A stretch of 37,108 bases of DNA from a bacterium. GTDB lineage: Bacteria > Patescibacteriota > Minisyncoccia > UBA6257 > JAUSGH01. Below the pieces are notes generated by a model. That model ran no database searches and was not told the origin of the DNA. It saw only the letters and a list, made by a program, of their open reading frames with translations. The translations under genes and the position numbers were made by a program. Position 1 is the first letter of the stretch. Every line of letters begins with the position of its first letter. The DNA lies in the NCBI GenBank assembly GCA_030649055.1, contig JAUSGH010000014.1, positions 1-37,108 on the forward strand, in the 5' to 3' direction. Positions 15,092 to 21,730 of this stretch are shown here, one piece after another.

Positions 15092-15280
15092 ATGAAGGAG
15101 AAGATTCAGTGCATCGGGGCAGCGGCGGCCGGTGTGGTCGTCATGGCGCTGGTGCTTGTTGGGGGATACCAGGGAGTCCGGTTCGCGTCCCGAGCTGTAC
15201 ACATGTACGATCCCTGCGCGAAGCTTGAGGCAACGAAGGACGCGACGATGCCTATCCTCCGGATTCTTGGCGGTCAGTAA
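15092..15280 (+). CDS. Small single-span membrane protein
   Basis: 62 residues, starting at an ATG 5 nt after the strong Shine-Dalgarno AAAGGAGG (15079-15086); longer upstream starts lack one. Residues 6-30 form one hydrophobic segment (CIGAAAAGVVVMALVLVGGY), followed by a short polar tail with one cysteine (YDPCAKLEATKDATM). It is followed by an intrinsic terminator. Probably co-transcribed with the preceding hypothetical gene. Function unknown. Confidence 0.68.
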   Translation: MKEKIQCIGAAAAGVVVMALVLVGGYQGVRFASRAVHMYDPCAKLEATKDATMPILRILGGQ

Positions 15281-15296
15281 GGGAGAAAATCAGCGT

Positions 15297-15335
15297 GCGG
15301 CGGTCGCCTTAGGGTGATCGCCGCTTTCGTTTTTG
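15297..15335 (+). terminator. Intrinsic terminator after the 15092-15280 gene
   Basis: GCGGCGGTCGCC, loop TTAG, GGTGATCGCCGC (12-bp stem with two G-T pairs), followed by TTTCGTTTTTG. Confidence 0.85.
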
Positions 15336-15346
15336 TATAAAATGGT

Positions 15347-15374
15347 AACGCGGTCGTTTTTAGGCGACCGCGTT
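15347..15374 (-). terminator. Hairpin at the 3' end of the patatin-like gene
   Basis: AACGCGGTCG (15347-15356) and CGACCGCGTT (15365-15374) form a 10-bp perfect stem that includes the last codons of the minus-strand gene. Its T-rich tail is weak on the minus strand, so it may work together with the converging hairpin at 15297-15335. Confidence 0.55.
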
Positions 15375-16424
15375 GTTTGCTTCCAACATTTTTTTGAGCT
15401 CCACGAGGACTTCCGTGCCGCACGCGTGGCCGTGATCCATTGCCCGCGTGATGTCGCCGGCGTTGAAGTCAATCGTGGTAAGCGCGCCGATGAGCATCTT
15501 CGGCGTGATGAACACGATACAGCGCTTGGAGAGTCCATAGCGCTTCCCGAACCGCGCCATAAGGCCGATTTTTCGGATGTAGGGGACGATGGAACCTCCC
15601 GTCCATACGGTGAGCGCGGGATTCTTCGCGTACACTTTGACGACTTCGTCGAAGAAGGCGATGTCATACATTGTGCCGAATGCCTTCATGAAGTCCGGGA
15701 AGAACCCTCGCCGTTCATCGGCGCGCGGCTGGTCGTTCACAAGCACAAACACGATGTCGGCTTTGCGCAGCGCAACCCTTAGGCCGTTTCCGAAGTAGAG
15801 GCCGTCAAACCGTTTCCGGTTTCTGATGAATGGCAGGAAGCTTGCCGAGCCGACGATTTCGTCCAGGATTGCCTCCGGATTTTTCTTGAACCGCTCATCG
15901 TGGTTTCCGACGAGTGTATGGCAGTCCGCTCGGCCTTTCCTTGCGCGGCGATGCACGGCAATGTCAAATTCCGTCTCCGCCGCGGTGAGCCCTTTCACGT
16001 CAATGCGGTCCGCCAAGCTTCGGATGCCGTCAATGGTCGGTGGCAGTCCGTTGCGCAGAACGTCGTTCAGAAACGCCGCTTCCATAAAGCGCCACGCCGT
16101 TTTCACGATTGTGCGCCAGACGTGGTGATTGTCCTCCAGTTCGTCCAGCAAGATGTCGCGGATCATGTGGACTTTGTTGAACAACGCCTTCGGGCCGATG
16201 CGTTCAATCTCCCGGAATGTCCGCACCAGTCCCGCTGTGCGTGAACCTGAGGCGATGTATTCAGCAAATGCGATTGCCGTTCCCGAAGTACCCAGGATGT
16301 AATCAAATGCCATGCCGGCACCGTGGAGCGCTATGAGTACTCCGACACTGAAGGCGACCTTGAAGCCGCCCCCAGTCGCGACGAGCGCGAGCCGCAGCCC
16401 GTGCCATCGGCTGTTGGCAGCCAT
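15360..16424 (-). CDS. Patatin-like phospholipase
   Basis: 354 residues. LALVATGGGFKVAFSVGVL (12-30) gives the glycine-rich oxyanion loop. LGTSGTAIAF (44-53) holds the putative nucleophile Ser47. SASFLPFIRNRKRFDGLYFG (193-212) carries the catalytic Asp207 in a DG pair, followed by ADIVFVLVND, the usual strand after the Ser-Asp dyad. Family members hydrolyse phospholipid or neutral lipid esters. Oddly the elbow reads GTSGT, so the last Gly of the GxSxG consensus is Thr here. The start is supported by GAGGTGA 6 nt before the ATG. No signal peptide is seen, so it is probably cytoplasmic or membrane-associated. A lipid-scavenging role would suit a host-dependent cell but is inference. Confidence 0.78.
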   Translation of the reverse strand: MAANSRWHGLRLALVATGGGFKVAFSVGVLIALHGAGMAFDYILGTSGTAIAFAEYIASGSRTAGLVRTFREIERIGPKALFNKVHMIRDILLDELEDNHHVWRTIVKTAWRFMEAAFLNDVLRNGLPPTIDGIRSLADRIDVKGLTAAETEFDIAVHRRARKGRADCHTLVGNHDERFKKNPEAILDEIVGSASFLPFIRNRKRFDGLYFGNGLRVALRKADIVFVLVNDQPRADERRGFFPDFMKAFGTMYDIAFFDEVVKVYAKNPALTVWTGGSIVPYIRKIGLMARFGKRYGLSKRCIVFITPKMLIGALTTIDFNAGDITRAMDHGHACGTEVLVELKKMLEANNAVA

Positions 16425-16478
16425 GGGTCACCTCATGAGTTTTTAAGGTACGGGGGATCCGTTCGCGGAATCGCAAAA

Positions 16479-16528
16479 CTAAAAGACCCCCTCTGCGGCG
16501 CGCCTATTGGTGCGTCCTAGAGGAGGCC
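16479..16528 (-). terminator. Terminator of the prsW-hsp20 operon
   Basis: On the minus strand GGCCTCCTCT (16519-16528) pairs over 10 bp with AGAGGGGGTC (16485-16494, two G-T pairs), followed by TTTTAG. It lies about 47 nt after the hsp20 stop and upstream of the patatin-like gene. Confidence 0.75.
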
Positions 16529-16574
16529 TTTCGCGTTGTTGCGTTGGATCGCATACGCAGAGCGGTAACAGTTA

Positions 16575-17015
16575 TTAGTCAAACTTCACTTTTAGTTTTT
16601 TCGTTTTTTCGCGGTTCAATTTCGGTAGGCGAATCGTGAGCACCCCGTTTTTCATTGCCGCCACCGCGCGTTCCGCGTCAATCTCCTGCGGCAGAATAAT
16701 TTGCCGGGCAAAGCGCCCCCAATAGCACTCCTGAAAGAAATAATCCTCGTCCGCGACTTCTTCCATCTTCTCGCGTTTGCCGCGGATGGTGACGGACTCC
16801 GCGGTGATGGCGATATCTAATTCCTCGGGGTCAACGCCCGCGATGGTGGACTGAATGACGATTTCCGTCGGCGTCTGATAGACATCTACGGTCAGTTGCC
16901 CCTCGGCTTCTTCCACGAAGTTGCCGATTTCCTCCTCAACTTTTTGACGGGAAAGAGTAGTACTCGCTTTCGCAAGTTCAATCCGCACTTCGTTTTCCTG
17001 TTCGTCTAACGTCAT
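16575..17015 (-). CDS. Small heat shock protein, Hsp20/alpha-crystallin family
   Basis: 146 residues. The alpha-crystallin domain spans about 40-140: LTVDVYQTPTEIVIQSTIAG, VDPEELDIAITAESVTIRGK, then YWGRFARQIILPQEID and the family signature region AAMKNGVLTIRLPKL. The N-terminal arm is short and charged, and the C-terminal extension is basic (KTKKLKVKFD). It acts as an ATP-independent holdase that binds unfolding proteins in the cytoplasm. Its ATG overlaps the end of the upstream prsW-like gene by 4 bp (ATGA-type overlap), showing translational coupling. The pairing with a membrane protease suggests a shared stress-response unit, which is inference. A terminator follows at 16479-16528. Confidence 0.93.
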   Translation of the reverse strand: MTLDEQENEVRIELAKASTTLSRQKVEEEIGNFVEEAEGQLTVDVYQTPTEIVIQSTIAGVDPEELDIAITAESVTIRGKREKMEEVADEDYFFQECYWGRFARQIILPQEIDAERAVAAMKNGVLTIRLPKLNREKTKKLKVKFD

Positions 17016-17764
17016 AATGCTTCAATGCGCTTTAATTTTTCGAAATCGTTGAGGACAAAGAAAGCGATGGCAACCAGAAACAGCGTGGCAACCATGTTTT
17101 CAGGCTTATATCTTAGTATAAGATAGTTGAATGCCGCGTGCAACAATGTCGCAACACCGATGCCTTCGAGAAGAATCGTGAAAGATCCGGGCGTTTTGAC
17201 CGGGTTTTGTTCCGGCGCGGCCGGAAGCGACGGGGCGGAAATTTTCGCGTAGCGGGCAACCATGGTGAGGCCCCAATAATAACCGACTAAGGCAGAGCTT
17301 AAGACGTGGAGGAGCGTGGCGCCGATGAAACGGAGCGAGGTGACTTCCACCGGCCCCAGGGCTTGCGGCAGAAAAACGCTGGTCCACTGGAAAGCGGAGG
17401 CGATATTTTCCATCGCGGCGAAACCAAGCGAGGCGACGATCATGTAAATCATGGCGTCTAGTGGTTCGTCAAAGTCTTTCCGCCACGCGACGGTCAAGTA
17501 GACCGCGACGAACTTGAAGAGCTCTTCAATGCCCGCGAGGAGGAAAAGCCCGAGGATGCTCATCGTTTCAATGTCCGCGGCCCCAAGAATCTGCGCGAGA
17601 AAAAACTGCGGGCCGAACACAAACAGCGTGGTCGCGGCACCGGAAAGGAAAACATAGAAGAGTAATCGCTTCGGTTCCGGACGCGCCTCGTCCTCGCGGA
17701 GAAAAAACAGGAGCCACACGAAGCTTGGGATAAGTCCGACGAAAAGATTGAACGCGAAAGACAT
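17012..17764 (-). CDS. PrsW family intramembrane metalloprotease
   Basis: 250 residues with about seven hydrophobic segments. PrsW-type motifs are visible in order: IEELFKF (79-85), GFAAMEN (114-120), LLHVLSSA (151-158) and, near the C-terminus, LLHAAFNY. The Glu pairs and histidines are the presumed zinc ligands of the family. Known members cleave membrane-bound regulators such as anti-sigma factors; the substrate here is unknown. TATACT (17772-17777, minus strand) ends 7 nt before the ATG and no Shine-Dalgarno is present, so the transcript may be leaderless. The stop overlaps the start of hsp20, forming a two-gene operon. Confidence 0.87.
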   Translation of the reverse strand: MSFAFNLFVGLIPSFVWLLFFLREDEARPEPKRLLFYVFLSGAATTLFVFGPQFFLAQILGAADIETMSILGLFLLAGIEELFKFVAVYLTVAWRKDFDEPLDAMIYMIVASLGFAAMENIASAFQWTSVFLPQALGPVEVTSLRFIGATLLHVLSSALVGYYWGLTMVARYAKISAPSLPAAPEQNPVKTPGSFTILLEGIGVATLLHAAFNYLILRYKPENMVATLFLVAIAFFVLNDFEKLKRIEAL

Positions 17765-17771
17765 TACTTAC

Positions 17772-17880
17772 AGTATATAGTATTCACGAATATCGCGAAT
17801 AGGGAATATAAATATCGCGAATATCCGCCTCCATTCGCGTTATTTTTATCGTTTTATTCGTGATATTAGCGAACACTATA
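17772..17880. repeat. AT-rich intergenic tract of ATTCGCGAATA-like inverted repeats
   Basis: The 117-bp gap between prsW and valS holds several variants of TATTCGCGAATA in both orientations (ATTCACGAATATCGCGAATA, ATATCGCGAATAT, ATTCGCG, ATTCGTGATATTAGCGAA). The prsW -10 box lies at one edge. No gene is present. Confidence 0.65.
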
Positions 17881-17881
17881 T

Positions 17882-20662
17882 CTACCAAGGCTCAACAATC
17901 AGCCATTTGCTGTCAGATGCCGGAAGTTTTTGGAAAATTTCTTCCGTGATGTGCGGCATAAAGAGGTGGAGCATTTTGAGCGATGCGGTAAGCACGTGCA
18001 GGAGGATGGCGTTTGTGTGTTCGTCCGGTTGCGTTTTTGATGCTTCAAGATAGACATCGCAGAAATCGTGCCAAAAGAAATCGTAGAGGCCGTGAAGCGC
18101 GGGGCCGAGTTCGTAGGAGGCGATTTGTTTTTCCAATAGTTTTTTTGTTGCTATGAGTTTTTTGAGTATTTGTTTGTCGGCGGCTGTTTTTGGCCTCGGC
18201 GTGTCAAGGTAGCCCTTCGACTTCGCCGCTGCTCCGCTCAGGGGATAATTACTTGCTGAGCTTGTCGAAGCATTACCTACGCGCCCTAACACAAACCGGC
18301 TGGCGTTCCAAATTTTGTTTGCAAACTTCCTGCCGGCCATCACCGCGGCTTCATCCCAGCGGATGTCTTGGTTGCCCATGGTTTGCCAGATGATGCCGAA
18401 TCGCGTCGCGTCCGCGCCGTATTGGTCAATGTATTGGAGCGGGTCAATGCCGGTGCCCAAACTCTTGGACATGCGCTTGCCGTCTTTTGTAAGAATTGTT
18501 CCGTGAATCAAGACATCGGGAAACGGCGTTTTACCCATGAACTCTAAGCCGGAAAAAATCATGCGACCAACCCAGAGGTTGATGATGTCGCGCGCGGTGA
18601 TAAGGACATTGGACGGGTAGAACTGTTTCTTATCGGCGTCGTTTAACCCCGCAAACGGCCAAAGCGCTGAGGAGAACCATGTGTCTAAGACATCGGTTGC
18701 CAACTCAAGGAAATCACCGCCGCATTTTTTGCAGTTTTGTTTTGAGACGCTTAACTGCGCTATCGATGCGTTCTCAAATCGAAGTTCCTCAATGCCATCT
18801 GCTCCAAGTTTTTTGAGTATGCCAAACAGTCTTCGCAGCGTGTGTCCGTGTGAAATGACGACAATATTTTTGTGTCCGTGTTTTTCTTTGTGTTCGGCGA
18901 GGATTTCTGATATCCGTTGCTCCACCTCTTCCACTGATTCCGCTCCGGGAATCTGCGCACCTTTATGATGACGGCGCTCGAATAATTCCGTTAAGTTATT
19001 TTTCATCCGATCTTCCAGTGTTGTACCTTCCAGCACACCGAAATTTCTTTCTCGCAGCCGTTTATCGGATATCACCTCAACGCCGAGTTCTTTTGCGATG
19101 ATATCCGCGGTTTCCTTTGCGCGTTTAAGGTCTGAGCTCACAATGAGGTCGATGTTACTTCCTTTGAGTTTTTTTGCCGCATCGCGCGCCTGCTCCTCTC
19201 CTTTTGATGTTAGCGACTGGTCGATGCCTTGCCCCTGCATGCGTTTTTCTGCATTCGCCGCCGTTTCTCCGTGACGGACAAAAAACCAGTTGCCGGTTAC
19301 TTTCGGTTCAATGACGGTATCTCCGCAGCTCACGCAGTACCCGACCGGTATGCGATGACCCCACCAAATTTGTCGCGAGATGCACCAGTCCTTGATATGT
19401 TTCAGCCACGCAAAGAACGACTTCTCAAAGTTTTTTGGAATGATGCGCGTTTTTTTTGATTTTACCGCCTGGGCAGTTTTTTTCGCGAGCTCCGCCATTT
19501 TCAAAAACCATTGATTGGAGAGCAACGGCTCAAGCGTTGTGGTACAGCGGTAGCAGGTTGCGACGTTGTGCGTGTATGGTTCAACTTTTTCCACGAGTCC
19601 GGCAGTGGTAAGCTCGGCGACAACTTTTTCCCGCGCTTCCGCGACTTTCAGGCCGCGGTATGCTTCCGGCACTGCGTCGGTCATGCGGCCGCGTTCGTTG
19701 ATGATTTCATAGATCGGCAATTTGTGGCATTCACCGATTTCGGCGTCGGTCATGTCATGGGCAGGAGTTACCTTCACCATGCCTGTGCCGAACTTCGTAT
19801 CAATGGAGTCGTCAGCGACAATCGGGATATCGCGGCCAACGAGCGGCAGGCGCACCGATTTCCCGATGAGCGTTTTATAGCGTCTGTCTTTGGGGTTCAC
19901 TGCCACGCCGGCATCGCCGAGCATGGTTTCGGGGCGAGTGGTGGCGACAATAATATAATTTATTCCCTGAGCTTGTCGAAGGGTTACATTATTGTCGTCC
20001 TTCGACTCGGTCTGCTGGCCTCGCTCAAGAACTAATGGGTACTTGATATAGAATAATTTCCCGGCTTCCTCCTTGTATTCAATTTCCAGATCTGACAGTG
20101 ATGTCTGGCAGCGTGGGCACCAGTTGACGATACGTTTGCCGCGGTAGATGAGGCCTTTGTTGTAATAGTGGATGAATGCTTTTGTGACCTCCTCGCTGTA
20201 CGCGGGGTCCATGGTGAAGCGTGTGCGGGACCAATCCGCCGAGGCGCCGATGCGTTTCAGCTGGTCCAGAATGATGTTGCCGTATTTTTCTTTCCACTCC
20301 CAAACTTTTTCGATGAATTTCTCACGCCCCAGATCAAAGCGGTTGATATTTTCTTTGCGCAAGTTTTTTTCCACCACGTTTTGCGCGGCAATGCCGGCGT
20401 GGTCAATGCCCGGAAGCCACGCGGTGGCGAATCCTCTCATGCGGTGGTAGCGGATGAGGATGTCGGAAATCGTTGCGTTTAACGCATGACCCATGTGCAA
20501 ACTTCCTGTGATATTTGGCGGTGGCAGCAATATTGTATAGTTTTGTTGCTTCTTTGCTTCTTTGCTTTCTTGCTTTCTTGACGAAAAGAATCCACGCTTC
20601 AACCACTCTGCGTAGATGCGCGCTTCAACGGATTTTGGGTCGTATTGGGGAGGGAGTTCCAT
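17882..20662 (-). CDS. valS: Valyl-tRNA synthetase with an inserted histidine-phosphatase domain
   Basis: Charges tRNA-Val with valine in the cytoplasm. Numbering is from the alternative ATG at 20692, which is in frame; I prefer the ATG at 20662 (residue 11, MELPPQYDPKSVE), because the first ten codons fall in a repeat tract. Landmarks: HMGH (66-69), the class I HIGH motif; CP1 editing region with TTRPETMLGD (251-260); WWGHRIP (443-449); KRMSKS (739-744); and a C-terminal anticodon-binding domain ending at 936. The zinc ribbon has CVSC (453-456) and CKKC (654-657), and between them lies a whole phosphoglycerate-mutase-like domain (about 467-650). In-frame short repeats add SRKQESKEAKKQQ (38-50), VTLRQAQG (236-243) and the segment 807-828. 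All synthetase motifs are intact, so it should be functional. Confidence 0.96.
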   Translation of the reverse strand: MELPPQYDPKSVEARIYAEWLKRGFFSSRKQESKEAKKQQNYTILLPPPNITGSLHMGHALNATISDILIRYHRMRGFATAWLPGIDHAGIAAQNVVEKNLRKENINRFDLGREKFIEKVWEWKEKYGNIILDQLKRIGASADWSRTRFTMDPAYSEEVTKAFIHYYNKGLIYRGKRIVNWCPRCQTSLSDLEIEYKEEAGKLFYIKYPLVLERGQQTESKDDNNVTLRQAQGINYIIVATTRPETMLGDAGVAVNPKDRRYKTLIGKSVRLPLVGRDIPIVADDSIDTKFGTGMVKVTPAHDMTDAEIGECHKLPIYEIINERGRMTDAVPEAYRGLKVAEAREKVVAELTTAGLVEKVEPYTHNVATCYRCTTTLEPLLSNQWFLKMAELAKKTAQAVKSKKTRIIPKNFEKSFFAWLKHIKDWCISRQIWWGHRIPVGYCVSCGDTVIEPKVTGNWFFVRHGETAANAEKRMQGQGIDQSLTSKGEEQARDAAKKLKGSNIDLIVSSDLKRAKETADIIAKELGVEVISDKRLRERNFGVLEGTTLEDRMKNNLTELFERRHHKGAQIPGAESVEEVEQRISEILAEHKEKHGHKNIVVISHGHTLRRLFGILKKLGADGIEELRFENASIAQLSVSKQNCKKCGGDFLELATDVLDTWFSSALWPFAGLNDADKKQFYPSNVLITARDIINLWVGRMIFSGLEFMGKTPFPDVLIHGTILTKDGKRMSKSLGTGIDPLQYIDQYGADATRFGIIWQTMGNQDIRWDEAAVMAGRKFANKIWNASRFVLGRVGNASTSSASNYPLSGAAAKSKGYLDTPRPKTAADKQILKKLIATKKLLEKQIASYELGPALHGLYDFFWHDFCDVYLEASKTQPDEHTNAILLHVLTASLKMLHLFMPHITEEIFQKLPASDSKWLIVEPW
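18213..18271 (-). repeat. Inverted pair of dispersed repeats in the anticodon-binding part of valS
   Basis: A long form with ends CCCTTCGAC...GCTCAGGGG (18213-18244) and a short form GCTGAGCTTGTCGAAGC (18255-18271) face each other across 10 AT-rich bases. Together they encode about residues 808-827 (STSSASNYPLSGAAAKSKG). Confidence 0.8.
18743..19294 (-). other. Histidine-phosphatase (phosphoglycerate mutase-like) domain inserted in ValRS
   Basis: ValRS residues about 467-650 form a complete domain of the histidine phosphatase superfamily. It begins NWFFVRHGETAAN with the phospho-acceptor His474 in RHG. It continues with SSDLKRAKETAD (second Arg, 524), RLRERNFGVLEG (acidic residue region, 545-556) and VVISHGHTLRRLF (second His, 615). 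All usual active-site positions are present, so phosphatase or mutase chemistry is plausible. It sits exactly between the two Cys pairs of the synthetase zinc ribbon and is in frame, with no stop or start of its own. Confidence 0.9.
19965..20029 (-). repeat. Inverted pair of dispersed repeats in the editing region of valS
   Basis: Short form CCCTGAGCTTGTCGAAGGG (19965-19983) and long form CCTTCGAC...GCTCAAG (19999-20029) face each other across 15 bases. The encoded stretch is ERGQQTESKDDNNVTLRQAQG (about 223-243), before NYIIVATTRPET. Confidence 0.8.
20544..20582 (+). repeat. GTTGCTTCTTTGC-type repeat in the 5' part of valS
   Basis: Tandem-like units of TTTGCTTC and CTTGCTTTCTTG, in frame and encoding SRKQESKEAKKQQ before YTILLPPPN. 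A related tract in the opposite orientation covers the start region of valS (20665-20701). Confidence 0.7.
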
Positions 20663-20664
20663 GG

Positions 20665-20701
20665 GCAAGAAATCAATAAAGCAAGAAAACAATAAAGCAA
20701 C
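20665..20701 (-). repeat. GTTGCTTTATTG-type repeat at the 5' end of valS
   Basis: On the minus strand it reads GTTGCTTTATTGTTTTCTTG followed by CTTTATTGATTTCTTGC, like the tract at 20544-20582 but inverted. It ends 2 nt before the preferred valS ATG, and no Shine-Dalgarno is visible. Confidence 0.65.
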
Positions 20702-20801
20702 AGAGTTAACGCATCTGCGAATTCTTACAGCATAGAAAATTTTGACTCGTTTTGCAATTCCTAGTAAGCTGAAAAGCTAACGAAGCTATCAACCCCTTTT
20801 T

Positions 20802-21437
20802 ATGACCTCAACCATTTGTTTTCTTGATTTAGATAATACGCTACTCGGCGGGCACGAGTTTAAAAAGGACAGAGAGAACTTTTTCCGCGGGTTTGGCGTA
20901 GATAATATACTCCACGCGGAAACGTACGCGACGGCGCGCCGCAGCGAAGGCGGTTTGTATACTATCGAAAAACAGATTGCGGAAATTGTGCGCCGCAAGC
21001 CCGATTTTCCCGCCGCTGAAGTAACGGAAAAGTTTTATCACGCATTCGCGAATCTTAAGCCGTATTTATATCCGGATGTTATCCCGTTTTTAGAATCCGC
21101 AAAGGCGCGCGGCTGCGCTGTGTGTCTCCTCTCGCATGGGGACACCGCATGGCAGCGCTACAAGGTCCGCGCGGCAGGTATTGCCGACTACTTTGACGAT
21201 CTTTTTTTCACGAACCGCGAAGGCGCAAAATATGTGCACATTGAGGAAGCGGTGGCGGTGTATTCGCGCATTATTTATGTGGACGATAACCTCATGGAAT
21301 TGGACATTGCCAAGCGCGCAGTGGAGTCGTGCGAGACATATTTCATCCATCGTTTGCCGGGCGTGCATGATGCGTCTGCGGCGGCAAAACATAGGATTTG
21401 CCATACGTTAAATGAGGTGTTGGGGGAGGGGGCTTGA
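20802..21437 (+). CDS. HAD-superfamily hydrolase
   Basis: 211 residues. Motif I FLDLDNTLL (7-15) gives nucleophile Asp9 and acid-base Asp11. Motif II is CLLSHGD with Ser111. Lys143 in EGAKYVH fits motif III, and YVDDN (159-163) fits motif IV. The cap between motifs I and II is helical (residues 20-95). Members dephosphorylate small phosphorylated metabolites; the substrate is unknown. There is no Shine-Dalgarno before the ATG. The stop codon lies inside the -35 region of the next promoter. It diverges from valS across a gap of about 140 bp in which no certain promoter is visible. Confidence 0.85.
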   Translation: MTSTICFLDLDNTLLGGHEFKKDRENFFRGFGVDNILHAETYATARRSEGGLYTIEKQIAEIVRRKPDFPAAEVTEKFYHAFANLKPYLYPDVIPFLESAKARGCAVCLLSHGDTAWQRYKVRAAGIADYFDDLFFTNREGAKYVHIEEAVAVYSRIIYVDDNLMELDIAKRAVESCETYFIHRLPGVHDASAAAKHRICHTLNEVLGEGA

Positions 21438-21463
21438 CATTTTTTACCCTACTTGTGTATAAT
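21434..21463 (+). promoter_or_regulatory. Perfect-consensus promoter of the 43-residue gene
   Basis: TTGACA (21434-21439), 18 nt, TATAAT (21458-21463). Both boxes match the sigma-70 consensus exactly. It overlaps the HAD gene stop codon and lies 47 nt upstream of the small gene's start. Confidence 0.88.
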
Positions 21464-21509
21464 GGCGTGAGGGTTACAGATTCAATCGTGTTCTTTTTTG
21501 GAGGTGCGT

Positions 21510-21641
21510 ATGCACGCATTCGTCGCAGTGTCGGACCAGGCAGTGTTCGCGGGTCTCATGGTGTTCTGGTTTCTTCTGTGGGCGGGGATGGCCGTCCTCG
21601 TCACATGGGGGTGCAGGATACCGGAAGAAGAAGAGAAGTAA
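21510..21641 (+). CDS. 43-residue membrane peptide with strong promoter and Shine-Dalgarno
   Basis: A short gene with all the expression signals: a perfect promoter, GGAGGTG 5 nt before the ATG, and hairpins after the stop. The product begins MHAFVAVSDQAVFAGLMVFW, continues as a hydrophobic span rich in Trp, Leu and Val to about residue 34, and ends in CRIPEEEEK, an acidic tail. One membrane span with the acidic end in the cytoplasm or outside is likely. No family recognised. The strong signals suggest high expression; it could be a regulator of a membrane complex or a toxin-like peptide, both speculative. Confidence 0.72.
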   Translation: MHAFVAVSDQAVFAGLMVFWFLLWAGMAVLVTWGCRIPEEEEK

Positions 21642-21651
21642 CCCTAACTAT

Positions 21652-21729
21652 GCCGGACATCGGGGAACGCCCGATGCGCCGGCTTCCTATTTAGAGGGGG
21701 CGTGCTGGAAACGGCCGCCCCCTTCTTTG
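21652..21729 (+). terminator. Two hairpins after the 43-residue gene
   Basis: First hairpin: arms 21652-21664 and 21670-21683 (GCCGG and ATCGGG paired, small internal bulge). Second hairpin: GGGGGCG (21696-21702) with CGCCCCC (21716-21722), followed by TTCTTTGTTT. The second has the better T-rich tail and probably ends plus-strand transcription before convergent tsaD. Confidence 0.65.
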
Positions 21730-21730
21730 T

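Noticed and set aside
14671-15280. Longer overlapping frames at 14671-15095 and 14825-15280
   Set aside because: Only the starts at 14719 and 15092 have Shine-Dalgarno sequences at the right distance.
18743-19294. Separate phosphatase gene overlapping valS
   Set aside because: The domain is in frame with valS on both sides, has no own start signals, and the two zinc-binding Cys pairs flank it exactly; a fusion explains it better.
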